The translations under genes were made by a program, and so were the position numbers. A stretch of DNA of 43,063 bases, from contig SLRQ01000080.1 of assembly GCA_007130885.1 (NCBI GenBank), positions 1 through 43,063 on the forward strand. Reading direction: 5' to 3'. This document shows positions 1 to 7,530 of the stretch, piece after piece (the stretch's first letter is position 1; each line of letters opens with the position of its first letter). Under the pieces are notes generated by a model. The model was not told the origin of the DNA. It ran no database searches and saw only the letters and a program-made list of their open reading frames with translations. Origin of the DNA: Deltaproteobacteria bacterium. GTDB taxonomy: Bacteria; Myxococcota; Myxococcia; SLRQ01.

Positions 1-430
1 AAGCCTGAATCTCGACGTTCTCTTCATCAGCGGGCGTTTCGATAGGCTCGATCTTTGCGCGGAGGAACGGCTCCGTTTGCGTTACCTCCTGCATGTTGAA
101 TCGGGCCAGCCCCTGAACGACCAGCGAGTAGTTGTCCTCGCCCATCTTCAGAAGTTTCACTATCCGGGCGACGGTCCCCATGCTGTAGAGGTCGTTTTGG
201 CTTGGATCTTCGTCCTCCGCGCGGCGCTGGGAGACGACCCCTATCAAGGAGTCATCTCGAACGGCCTCTTTGATGAGGGCTATCGTCTTCTTTCGGCCGA
301 CCGCTAGCGGCAAGACCCCGCCCGGGAAGAATACGGAGTTTCGCAGAGGCAGAATGGGTAACTCCCTTGGAACATCCTCCACTGGCGGTATGTGCTCTGG
401 TGGGCTTTTCTTGGTGCTTTCGTCTGACAT
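1..430 (-). CDS. lon: Lon protease, N-terminal part (cut by window edge)
   Basis: Reading the minus strand from the ATG at 430 gives an N-terminal Lon substrate-recognition (LAN/PUA-like) domain. The opening LPILPLRNSVFFPGG is the Lon hallmark, followed by a segment with GVVSQRRAEDEDP and then LYSMGTVARIVKLLKMGED. Lon is a cytoplasmic ATP-dependent serine protease that removes misfolded and regulatory proteins. Only about 143 residues are inside the window; the AAA+ and Ser-Lys protease domains lie beyond base 1. The start is supported by GAGG about six bases upstream and by the usual short acidic leader before the conserved domain. The gene is divergent from the acyl-CoA synthetase at 878. 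Family identification is secure; nothing can be said about the catalytic part. Confidence 0.95.
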   Translation of the reverse strand, partial: MSDESTKKSPPEHIPPVEDVPRELPILPLRNSVFFPGGVLPLAVGRKKTIALIKEAVRDDSLIGVVSQRRAEDEDPSQNDLYSMGTVARIVKLLKMGEDNYSLVVQGLARFNMQEVTQTEPFLRAKIEPIETPADEENVEIQA

Positions 431-877
431 GAGATCCTCTGTGCGTTCAGATTGACCGCGTCCCCGTGACATCGGCCTCGCACTTCGATTTGTAAGATAA
501 CCACTTCAGGAGAGGACGCCACACTGTCAATCCCTCACGCTGGAGCATGGCTCCGAAGCTGTTTCCAGCCTTATCGGCAACATACACTTTCCGGCGGGGT
601 TCTCCAATTCTTCCCGCCTGAAGGTCGCATCCGAGTTATTCGCGCTGTAGCCGTTTTGGGTGTCCGCCGGATCAACCGGCTGGTGCCACGGAGTGCACAG
701 GCGGCGCGGCACCGGGCGAATAGAGTCGGGGTGCCGGGCGAATGGCTCCAAATGGCTCCATCTGTAGCGTTGTTGCTCAACAGATGAGCCGATGCTAGCA
801 TTTCTAGATTCGCCGATGTCACGGGAAGCACGATCCAGGTATCGTGGAACCGTGATGCGAGATAAGGAGCAACCCCG
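431..877. other. divergent intergenic region between lon and the acyl-CoA synthetase
   Basis: These 447 bases hold no convincing gene. Reading frames present on the minus strand (for example 527-952) are rich in Arg, Pro, Thr and Ser and resemble no family I know. Visible structure: a perfect short hairpin GCCGG-atcaa-CCGGC at 666-680, and a short direct repeat AATGGCTCC/AAATGGCTCC around 741-760. A TTGACA hexamer on the minus strand (530 down to 525) could belong to a lon promoter, but no good -10 lies at the right distance. I see no heat-shock (sigma-32-type) promoter that I would defend. Confidence 0.5.
773..801 (+). promoter_or_regulatory. candidate sigma-70-type promoter for the acyl-CoA synthetase
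   Basis: TTGCTC at 773-778 and TAGCAT at 796-801 are separated by 17 bases, the optimal sigma-70 spacing. This would start transcription near 808-810 and leave a leader of about 70 bases before the ATG at 878. Each hexamer matches consensus at four of six positions. This rests on pattern and position only. Confidence 0.3.
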
Positions 878-2692
878 ATGAGTATGGCTCACATGCGCGG
901 CACCGAAAAGCCGGCCCGGACACTGCCCGATATCGTAAAGGCCACTGTTCAACGTTTACCTCATGGGGTCGCGGCCAAAGTGAAGCGCGGCGGCGGTTGG
1001 GTGACGGTGAGCTGGAAGGAGCTTTACGAACAAGCTCGGGACCAGGCGGCCGGGTTGGTGTACTTGGGGATAGAACCTGGTGAGCGCGTCGCGGTAATCG
1101 GCAACACCTCGCTCGAGTGGGTGATTGCGGAGCTGGCGGTGCAGATGGCCGGAGCAACCGCTGTGCCAATCTACCAGTCGAATCTGCCTCATGAGGTGGA
1201 GCATTGCGTCAGCGACAGCGGGGCGGTCATGGCTTTTGCCGAGAACGAGGGCCAGCTCGAGAAGTTCAAGGAGATCAGAGACCGCGTACCGGCCTTGCGT
1301 GGAGTAATACTGATGCGGGGTTCGGGTGATGGCGAGTGGGTTTTGGACACCGGCGAGCTGGCGGCCAAGGGGAAGTCCCTGCTTGCGAATGAGAAGGGTG
1401 TCGTAGAGGAGCGCATGTCTCGAATCGATCCCGAGCAGGCCGCGTGCTTCCTTTATACGTCCGGGACTACGGGTTTGCCCAAGGGAGTGGTTTTGACGCA
1501 CGCCACTTGGGCGTTCGAGGCCGATGCCTTGGAGAAGCTCGGCATAGTGTTCGACGACGACGAGCAGCTGATTTTTCTCCCGCTCGCTCACTCTTTCGCC
1601 CAGGTTCTCAAGACGGCTTGGTTGAAGCTAGGGCATGCCATGGCCTTCGCCGAGAGCGTCGATAGGCTCGTGGACAATGCCTCCGAGGTGCGACCCACGC
1701 TCATGGCCGCCGTGCCTCGTGTCTTCGAGAAGGCTTTCAACAAGGTAGTGGCCGGTGGGCTCGAGTCACCCGGCATAAAAGGCCAGCTCTTCTCTTGGGC
1801 GATGGAGATGTTCGATGAATATGCCGACGCCCGAACAAAGGGAGAAAGCTACGGAGGGTTATCATTCACCTTGGCGAACAAGCTCGTTTTCAGCAAGGTG
1901 GGCGAGAAGCTCTCGGAGAGGTTTGGGGGCCGAATTCGGTTTTTCGTATCCGGCGGTGCGCCGCTATCTCCTAGGATCGCTTACTTCTTCGACCTCGTGG
2001 GCTTGAAGATCCTCGAGGGGTATGGCCTTACTGAAACTGCGGCTGCCACGTGCGTCAATCGTCCTGATAAGAACAAGCTTGGAACGGTCGGCCCGCCGGT
2101 GCCGGGCATGGAGCTACGTATAGCCGATGATGGGGAGATCCTCATACGCGGGGGCGGCGTGATGAAGTGCTATCACGACAAGCCGGAGGATACTCGGGAG
2201 GTCCTGGACGAGGACGGCTGGTTCCACTCGGGAGATATCGGCGAGATCGATCACGACGGTTACTTGAAGATCACCGATCGCAAGAAGGACATAATCGTCA
2301 CCGCCGGCGGCAAGAACGTGGCGCCTCAGAACATAGAGAACCAACTCAAGACTCATCCGCTTATCAGCCAGGTGGTGGTCCATGGTGACAAGCGAAAGTT
2401 CTTGTCGGCGTTGCTCACGCTGGATGCGGAGAACTTGACGAAGTGGGGAGCGGAGCACGGGTTGAACGGCGCATACGAGGACATCGTGAAACACCCCAAG
2501 GTCCATGCGGAGATTCAGGAAGCGATCGACCGGCTCAATGAGAGGCTCGCCTCTTACGAGACCATAAAGAAGTTCGCTATCCTTCCCACCGAGTTCTCCC
2601 AGGAGACGGGCGAGCTTACTCCGACAATCAAGGTAAAGCGGCGGGTCGTCGAAAAACGGCACTCCGAGATCCTCGAGGGGTTCTACCAGTAA
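878..2692 (+). CDS. fadD: long-chain fatty acid-CoA ligase (AMP-forming)
   Basis: This 604-residue member of the ANL adenylating superfamily activates long-chain fatty acids to acyl-CoA through an acyl-AMP intermediate. Visible motifs, in order: the phosphate-binding loop LYTSGTTGLPKG at about 192-203; GYGLTET (A5) near 381; GWFHSGD (A7, adenosine ribose-binding Asp) near 447; the hinge DRKKDIIVTAGGKNVAP (A8) from about 467; and a C-terminal lysine-rich segment with TPTIKVKRR. Length and motif spacing match the FadD15/FAA1-like class, which is longer than E. coli FadD. There is no signal peptide, so it should be cytosolic or peripheral at the inner membrane. The ATG at 878 has AAGGAG at 861-867 upstream. 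It appears monocistronic. The exact chain-length preference cannot be read from sequence. Confidence 0.93.
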   Translation: MSMAHMRGTEKPARTLPDIVKATVQRLPHGVAAKVKRGGGWVTVSWKELYEQARDQAAGLVYLGIEPGERVAVIGNTSLEWVIAELAVQMAGATAVPIYQSNLPHEVEHCVSDSGAVMAFAENEGQLEKFKEIRDRVPALRGVILMRGSGDGEWVLDTGELAAKGKSLLANEKGVVEERMSRIDPEQAACFLYTSGTTGLPKGVVLTHATWAFEADALEKLGIVFDDDEQLIFLPLAHSFAQVLKTAWLKLGHAMAFAESVDRLVDNASEVRPTLMAAVPRVFEKAFNKVVAGGLESPGIKGQLFSWAMEMFDEYADARTKGESYGGLSFTLANKLVFSKVGEKLSERFGGRIRFFVSGGAPLSPRIAYFFDLVGLKILEGYGLTETAAATCVNRPDKNKLGTVGPPVPGMELRIADDGEILIRGGGVMKCYHDKPEDTREVLDEDGWFHSGDIGEIDHDGYLKITDRKKDIIVTAGGKNVAPQNIENQLKTHPLISQVVVHGDKRKFLSALLTLDAENLTKWGAEHGLNGAYEDIVKHPKVHAEIQEAIDRLNERLASYETIKKFAILPTEFSQETGELTPTIKVKRRVVEKRHSEILEGFYQ

Positions 2693-2721
2693 GGGCTCGT
2701 TTCAATCTGTCCTCAACAGGC

Positions 2722-2761
2722 GAGGTCCTCTCCTTGGGCCTTTATGCCCAGCGGCGACCTC
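2722..2761 (+). terminator. nested hairpin after the acyl-CoA synthetase gene
   Basis: An outer stem GAGGTC (2722-2727) / GACCTC (2756-2761) encloses an inner stem TGGGC (2735-2739) / GCCCA (2746-2750). It lies about 30 bases after the stop at 2692. There is no immediate T-run; a run of seven T lies further on, near 2790. It may therefore be a 3' stabilising structure rather than a true intrinsic terminator. Confidence 0.25.
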
Positions 2762-2825
2762 TGCTATTGTGCGTCACTACTCGGGTTTTTTTCTCTGAAG
2801 CAACCGACTTGCGCGAGGGTCTTCG

Positions 2826-3659
2826 ATGACCGAGAAGAATCGTACGGTGAGGAAAGTGTCCATTGCGGACCATCTTTGGGAAGAGTTCGACAACATGGCG
2901 GACGAAATGGGAGCCAGCCGCGAGGCGCTCCTGAATCAAGCAATGTTCATGTTCGCCAGGCTGAATGGGTTTCTGACTCCAGGTGCGAGTGCCGGAGCGA
3001 AGGGAAGCTCTAATAAGATCCGTCCTCAAAGCAGAGTTAGAGCAGCCGGAGATCAGAGCTCGCCCGGCATTCCTGCCGGGGATACCGGACCGGTGATAGT
3101 TGCGGAGGATGTGAAGGAATCTCCTAGCAAGAGCCCCGCGTCACCTATTGATGACCCGGTGGCCGCCCCAAAGCAATCCCGCGGCAAGCAGGCTTCCGCC
3201 TCTGGACCGCTTCCGGTGGAGGTAAGCGAGGATGAGATTATCGATGGACTCGACGAGATCGACGATGGTAACGAGGTCGCCGAGGAAGATATCGCCGAGG
3301 ATGTGTCCCTCGATGAATCGGTGGATGTTGCTGTCGATGAGTCGGGGGCGGAGTCCGCGGGAAAGGAGGCCGAAGCAGAGAGCCTCTATCTCATGACAGC
3401 GGATGGAGAACTTCGCAAGGTGGCAAAGGACCGATTCGTCATCGGACGAGGAAAGTCGTGCGATCTGGTTATTCCATCAGGGAAGGTGAGCCGCGAGCAT
3501 GCCATGATCGTGGCTGACCCGGAGGGTGGACACTTCATGGAGGATCTCAACTCTTCCAATGGTACCTGGTTTAGGAAGAAGCGCCTAAGTCGGCGTCGCA
3601 TTGAGGATGGCGACGAGTTTTTCATAAGCGCAGAGAAGATAAAGTGCGTCATACGGTAG
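2826..3659 (+). CDS. ribbon-helix-helix-like / FHA domain protein
   Basis: This 277-residue protein has three parts. Residues about 7-50 (RKVSIADHLWEEFDNMADEM onward) look like a ribbon-helix-helix (CopG/MetJ-type) or related helical fold. The middle, about 55-185, is a low-complexity, strongly acidic linker. The C-terminus (about 190-277) is a complete FHA domain with GRGKSCDLVI, the SREH loop and NSSNGT, all the residues expected for phosphothreonine binding. A run of five same-strand genes begins here (2826-9522). Its start has GAGGG about eight bases upstream. By inference it could be a DNA-binding or scaffold protein that senses a Thr kinase. No kinase is encoded nearby. The N-terminal assignment is tentative; the FHA assignment is firm. 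Confidence 0.8.
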   Translation: MTEKNRTVRKVSIADHLWEEFDNMADEMGASREALLNQAMFMFARLNGFLTPGASAGAKGSSNKIRPQSRVRAAGDQSSPGIPAGDTGPVIVAEDVKESPSKSPASPIDDPVAAPKQSRGKQASASGPLPVEVSEDEIIDGLDEIDDGNEVAEEDIAEDVSLDESVDVAVDESGAESAGKEAEAESLYLMTADGELRKVAKDRFVIGRGKSCDLVIPSGKVSREHAMIVADPEGGHFMEDLNSSNGTWFRKKRLSRRRIEDGDEFFISAEKIKCVIR

Positions 3660-3675
3660 CGCTTGGAGGCGGGAC

Positions 3676-4218
3676 GTGACTCTTGTGGAAGCGGCACTGC
3701 TTTTGATCGCTTTCCTTGCGGTCGCGGTTTCCACTGTGACCGATCTGGCTACTCGCAAGATCAAGGATGTCGTTACTTATCCAGCGATTCTGTTGGCGCT
3801 GGCGATACACCTTTGGGCCGGAGGTTGGGACGGCGATTTGGGCCTTGGGACCAAGTGGAGCCTCATCGGCTTACTGGTCGGCGGCCTGCCTTTTCTTGCA
3901 ATGAATACGATCGACTCGAGGGCTTTCGGTATGGGAGACGTAAAGCTGATGGCGGCTGTCGGCGCACTCGTGGGTTGGCCCTTGGTGCTCGAGGTCCTCC
4001 TGTACGTCGCCCTCGCGGGCGGAGCGGTCGCGATCTTGGTGTTGGCGCGGAAAGGGATCCTGAGACAAGCCTTAGTTGGTATGCTCTCCGGGCGTGGCAA
4101 GACCGAAGGTGATGCGGCGTCACCCTCCAGCGTCTACATACCGTACGGTGTGGCGATTGCCGGAGGAACTGTCATCGTGATCGGGATCGAGATTTACAGA
4201 AAAGGTATTCTTCTTTAG
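3676..4218 (+). CDS. cpaA: prepilin peptidase, A24 family (CpaA/TadV-type)
   Basis: This 180-residue multi-spanning inner-membrane aspartyl peptidase is short like CpaA/TadV and lacks the N-methyltransferase domain of PilD. The two catalytic aspartates are visible: one in VTDLATRKIKD (around residue 16) and one in GMGDVKLMAA (around residue 85). Membrane segments occupy most of the rest. It should cleave the leader of Flp/Tad-type prepilins. It starts with GTG at 3676, preceded by GGAGG at 3665-3669, 16 bases after the FHA gene. It is followed directly by the secretin and the ATPase, which makes a Tad role more likely than a type IVa pilus role. No prepilin gene is seen in the window. Confidence 0.9.
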   Translation: MTLVEAALLLIAFLAVAVSTVTDLATRKIKDVVTYPAILLALAIHLWAGGWDGDLGLGTKWSLIGLLVGGLPFLAMNTIDSRAFGMGDVKLMAAVGALVGWPLVLEVLLYVALAGGAVAILVLARKGILRQALVGMLSGRGKTEGDAASPSSVYIPYGVAIAGGTVIVIGIEIYRKGILL

Positions 4219-4256
4219 TGGATGCGGAAGAAAGACGAACCCTCGGAGTGACAATC

Positions 4257-5699
4257 ATGAACAATCGTATGCTGGCCGCCTCATGCGCCTTTTTGCTGCT
4301 GCTTGTTCCGTCGCGAGCAGAGCCCCGGGACGAAACGCTCACCCTTGTCGTGGGGCAGCAAGAAGTAATCTCGATACGCAACATTGCCCGCGTCGCGATT
4401 GCCGATCCGAGCGTTGCCGACGTTACGACAGTAGGCGCCAATCAGCTTCTGGTCACAGGGGTTGGGCAGGGACGTACCAGCTTGCTGGTCTGGCAAACCA
4501 CCGGCGAGCGGCTGTCTTACCTCGTACATGTGACCGCGCAGGACGTAGCGGAGCTAGTCAAAGAGGTGGAGGATCTTCTCGGAGATCTCGAAGGAGTGTC
4601 TACAAGGGTCATAGGAGACCGTGTCTACCTAGACGGTCAAGCTTACACCACCGAGGATTTCAACCGGATAGAGCAGGTATCGGAGCTTTATCCTCAAGTA
4701 ATGAACTTCGTTGGCATAGCGGAGAACGCCAAGCGTCTTGCCGCAAACACCCTGAACCAGGAGCTGGACCGTGCCGGCCTTCGTAATGTCCAGGCGTCCG
4801 TGATCGGGACGACAATCTTCCTCGAGGGATCGGTGGAGTCATCACAGGATCTGCAAAAAGCGGAGATGATAACCAGGGCCGTCGGCGAGGAGGTGGAGAA
4901 CCTCTTGGCGGTGGGTATTAGGCGGATGATCCTGACCGAGGTTCAGTTCGTGGAGATTCGAAAGCGCGGCCTGGATCACGTAGGTATTCAGTGGCCGTTG
5001 GACATCACCGGTACGGCTACGCACAACGTTCAGATTGTCGAGTCACTTCCCGGTTATCCTCCTCAGCGTCAGGGCGTATACAGCTTTTCGGCTTCGGGCG
5101 ATACACCGTTTGCTTTTGGCCTCGGTATGTCGGACGGCTATGGCCGGCTTCTGGCGCAGCCGCAGTTGGTTTGCGCCTCGGGAGAACAAGCAGAATTTCT
5201 GGCCGGCGGTGAGGTGCCGATTCCGTTGATTACGCAGCAGCAGGTGATGGTGGAGTTCAAGGAGTACGGAGCCAGACTCCAGATAACGCCGACGGCCGAT
5301 CGTCACGGCAACATTCAAACCGATATTTTCGCCGAGGTTTCCGAGGTTGACGACGCGGTCTCGGTTCAGATAGGTGACAACATCAGCATTCCCGGTTTCC
5401 GGGTGCGCAACGTGAGGACGAACGTCACCGTTCGACATGGCGAGACCATCGTTCTCTCTGGGGTGTTCAACCACGACCAGCAGAAAACGGTTTCCAAGTT
5501 CCCCTTACTTGGCCACATTCCCATCATCGGTGAGTTTTGGAAGTCAAGGCGCTTCCAGGAAGCCAAGACCGAGCTCGTCATCTTTGTGACGCCTAGAATC
5601 GTCAACCCTGATACAGAGCGAATCCGTTCGACTATCTCGGGAATCAAGACCCGATATCAGCAAGCACGTCGTCAGGTGACCTTCTCCATCTTCGATTGA
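4257..5699 (+). CDS. cpaC: Tad/Flp pilus secretin (CpaC/RcpA-type)
   Basis: Outer-membrane secretin ring of a Tad/type IVc pilus. I place the start at the ATG at 4257 rather than at the in-frame GTG at 4218. The 4257 start gives a clean signal peptide (MNNRMLAASCAFLLLLVPSRA) and avoids overlap with the peptidase gene. Then come a pilus-formation N-terminal domain (LTLVVGQQEVISIRNI, about 24-95), BON-like periplasmic repeats, and the C-terminal secretin domain with VRHGETIVLSGVF, FPLLGHIPIIGEFWKS and ELVIFVTPRIV near the end. Its 480 residues are normal for CpaC. The neighbours CpaA and CpaF support the assignment. CpaB, CpaE, TadB/TadC and pilins are not in the window, so the rest of the machine must lie elsewhere. 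Confidence 0.92.
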   Translation: MNNRMLAASCAFLLLLVPSRAEPRDETLTLVVGQQEVISIRNIARVAIADPSVADVTTVGANQLLVTGVGQGRTSLLVWQTTGERLSYLVHVTAQDVAELVKEVEDLLGDLEGVSTRVIGDRVYLDGQAYTTEDFNRIEQVSELYPQVMNFVGIAENAKRLAANTLNQELDRAGLRNVQASVIGTTIFLEGSVESSQDLQKAEMITRAVGEEVENLLAVGIRRMILTEVQFVEIRKRGLDHVGIQWPLDITGTATHNVQIVESLPGYPPQRQGVYSFSASGDTPFAFGLGMSDGYGRLLAQPQLVCASGEQAEFLAGGEVPIPLITQQQVMVEFKEYGARLQITPTADRHGNIQTDIFAEVSEVDDAVSVQIGDNISIPGFRVRNVRTNVTVRHGETIVLSGVFNHDQQKTVSKFPLLGHIPIIGEFWKSRRFQEAKTELVIFVTPRIVNPDTERIRSTISGIKTRYQQARRQVTFSIFD

Positions 5700-5729
5700 T
5701 GGTGCTCAAGCAAGAGGTGCGTTTTCGTC

Positions 5730-7523
5730 ATGGGAGTTTCTCTTACCGTAAAGGAAAAAGGCGGGTCCGTTCGAAAGATGGATCTCGACAAGGATGCCGT
5801 CACTCTGGGGCGAGTGGATGGTAACGATGTCGTGCTGCCCAAAGGCAATGTTTCAAAGCAACATGCCAGGATCGTTGCCAAGGACGGCAGAATCATCGTT
5901 CTGGATTTGAACTCGACCAACGGCACCTATGTCAACAGCAAGAAGATCGATGCACCTCAGGTAGTCCAGCCTGGTGACAAGATATTCATTGGGGACTTCG
6001 TCGTGGTCATCGACAAGAATAAAATGGCACAAAAGGAGTCTCCGCCCAGCCGGGTACGGTCGCCGAAGGTCGAGGCGGCCGGAGGCGGCGAGAGCGAGAT
6101 CTTCGCCGTAGCGGAAGAAAGTGCTCGGCCGGTCAAAGAGCAAGCTTCGGAGGTGGAGGAGGGAGACGGCGATTCGAGAATGCCGGCGTCGCTTGCGGCG
6201 GCTGCCCGCAAGAAAAGGGAAAAGGGCCGGCGTATCGATCCGGAGATGGAGCGTTACGTCTCCCTGCTGAAGGAGGTACACGACCGCCTCATCGAGTACA
6301 TGGATCTTCGCCGTCTCAATATCGACAAACTTGGTGACGAAGCGCTTTGGGCCAGAACCGACCGCGCGGTCGGGGACATTATCGCGCAGATGTCCGCTGA
6401 CGGTGAGATTCCTCCGGATGTCGACGAGGAGGAACTCAAGACCGACATCCTCAACGAGGCGCTGGGTCTAGGTCCGCTCGAGGAGTTTCTAGCTGATGAC
6501 GGAATCAGCGAAATAATGGTCAACCACGCCAATCAGGTCTACGTGGAGCGTGATGGGCGAATCAAGCTCACCAGAAAGACCTTTTCGAGCGACACTGCGG
6601 TGATGGGGGTCATCGAGCGGATAGTTTCGCCGATAGGCCGCCGGATTGACGAGTCGAGCCCCCTGGTCGATGCGCGCTTGAAGGACGGCAGCCGGGTCAA
6701 TTCCATAATCCCTCCTTTGGCTCTCAAGGGGCCGACCATCACCATCCGAAAGTTCAAGAGGGAAGCCTTGACCATCGAGGATCTCATTCGCTTCGAGACG
6801 ATCACACCGCAGATCGCCGACTTCCTGGATGTCTGCATCAAGGCGCGAAAAAACATGATCATCAGTGGTGGGACCGGCTCGGGGAAGACAACCACCCTCA
6901 ACATTGTCGCCTCGTTCATCCCGGAGGGGGAGCGGATAGTTACGGTGGAGGACGCCGCCGAGCTTCAACTCCCTCAGGAACATTGGATACAGCTCGAAAC
7001 TCGCCCTCCCAACCTGGAAGGCAAGGGAGAGATCACTATCCGAGATTTGGTGAAGAACAGCCTGCGTATGAGGCCCGACAGGATCGTCGTCGGAGAGTGT
7101 CGAGGCGGTGAGGCACTGGACATGCTTCAAGCGATGAACACGGGGCATGACGGCTCACTGACAACCGCGCACGCGAACTCTCCAAGAGATGCTCTTGCCA
7201 GGCTTGAGACCATGGTCTTGATGAGCGGAATGGAGCTTCCCATGCGCGCCATTCGAGACCAAGTCGCCAGCGCCGTGGACATGATCGTGCAGCAAACGAG
7301 GTTCGCGGATGGAACCCGCAGGATTACCCACGTCTCCGAGGTAGTCGGAATGGAGGTCGATACGATCACTTTGCAGGATATTTTCACCTTCAAGCAGGAA
7401 GGTTTTGACTCCGACGGGAAGGTCCTCGGAAGGCACGTCTCTACGGGCTTCATTCCTAGGTTCTATGATGACCTTCAGCGCAGGGGCATACCGGTAAACA
7501 TGGACATCTTCCGCGAGGAGTAA
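5730..7523 (+). CDS. cpaF: FHA-CpaF fusion: Tad pilus assembly ATPase
   Basis: This 597-residue protein has an N-terminal FHA domain (about 20-95: [31 protein letters not shown]) joined by an acidic linker to a complete CpaF-type secretion ATPase. The ATPase shows the Walker A motif [13 protein letters not shown] near 378, the Asp-box region [10 protein letters not shown], the Walker-B-like region [14 protein letters not shown], and the His-box segment [14 protein letters not shown]. CpaF powers pilin polymerisation or secretion from the cytoplasmic face of the inner membrane. Ordinary CpaF has no FHA domain, so this fusion would let a phosphothreonine partner dock on the motor. The start is the ATG at 5730, 30 bases after cpaC. 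Both domain identities are firm; the regulatory role is inference. Confidence 0.93.
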   Translation: MGVSLTVKEKGGSVRKMDLDKDAVTLGRVDGNDVVLPKGNVSKQHARIVAKDGRIIVLDLNSTNGTYVNSKKIDAPQVVQPGDKIFIGDFVVVIDKNKMAQKESPPSRVRSPKVEAAGGGESEIFAVAEESARPVKEQASEVEEGDGDSRMPASLAAAARKKREKGRRIDPEMERYVSLLKEVHDRLIEYMDLRRLNIDKLGDEALWARTDRAVGDIIAQMSADGEIPPDVDEEELKTDILNEALGLGPLEEFLADDGISEIMVNHANQVYVERDGRIKLTRKTFSSDTAVMGVIERIVSPIGRRIDESSPLVDARLKDGSRVNSIIPPLALKGPTITIRKFKREALTIEDLIRFETITPQIADFLDVCIKARKNMIISGGTGSGKTTTLNIVASFIPEGERIVTVEDAAELQLPQEHWIQLETRPPNLEGKGEITIRDLVKNSLRMRPDRIVVGECRGGEALDMLQAMNTGHDGSLTTAHANSPRDALARLETMVLMSGMELPMRAIRDQVASAVDMIVQQTRFADGTRRITHVSEVVGMEVDTITLQDIFTFKQEGFDSDGKVLGRHVSTGFIPRFYDDLQRRGIPVNMDIFREE

Positions 7524-7530
7524 GGGCGCC

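Noticed and set aside
527..952. 141-codon minus-strand frame in the lon-fadD gap
   Set aside because: The composition is biased (Arg, Pro, Ser, Thr), there is no ribosome-binding site, it overlaps the start of the acyl-CoA synthetase gene, and no family is recognised.
4218..4256. GTG start for the secretin at 4218
   Set aside because: It would overlap the stop of the peptidase gene and place 13 charged residues ahead of an otherwise perfect signal peptide.
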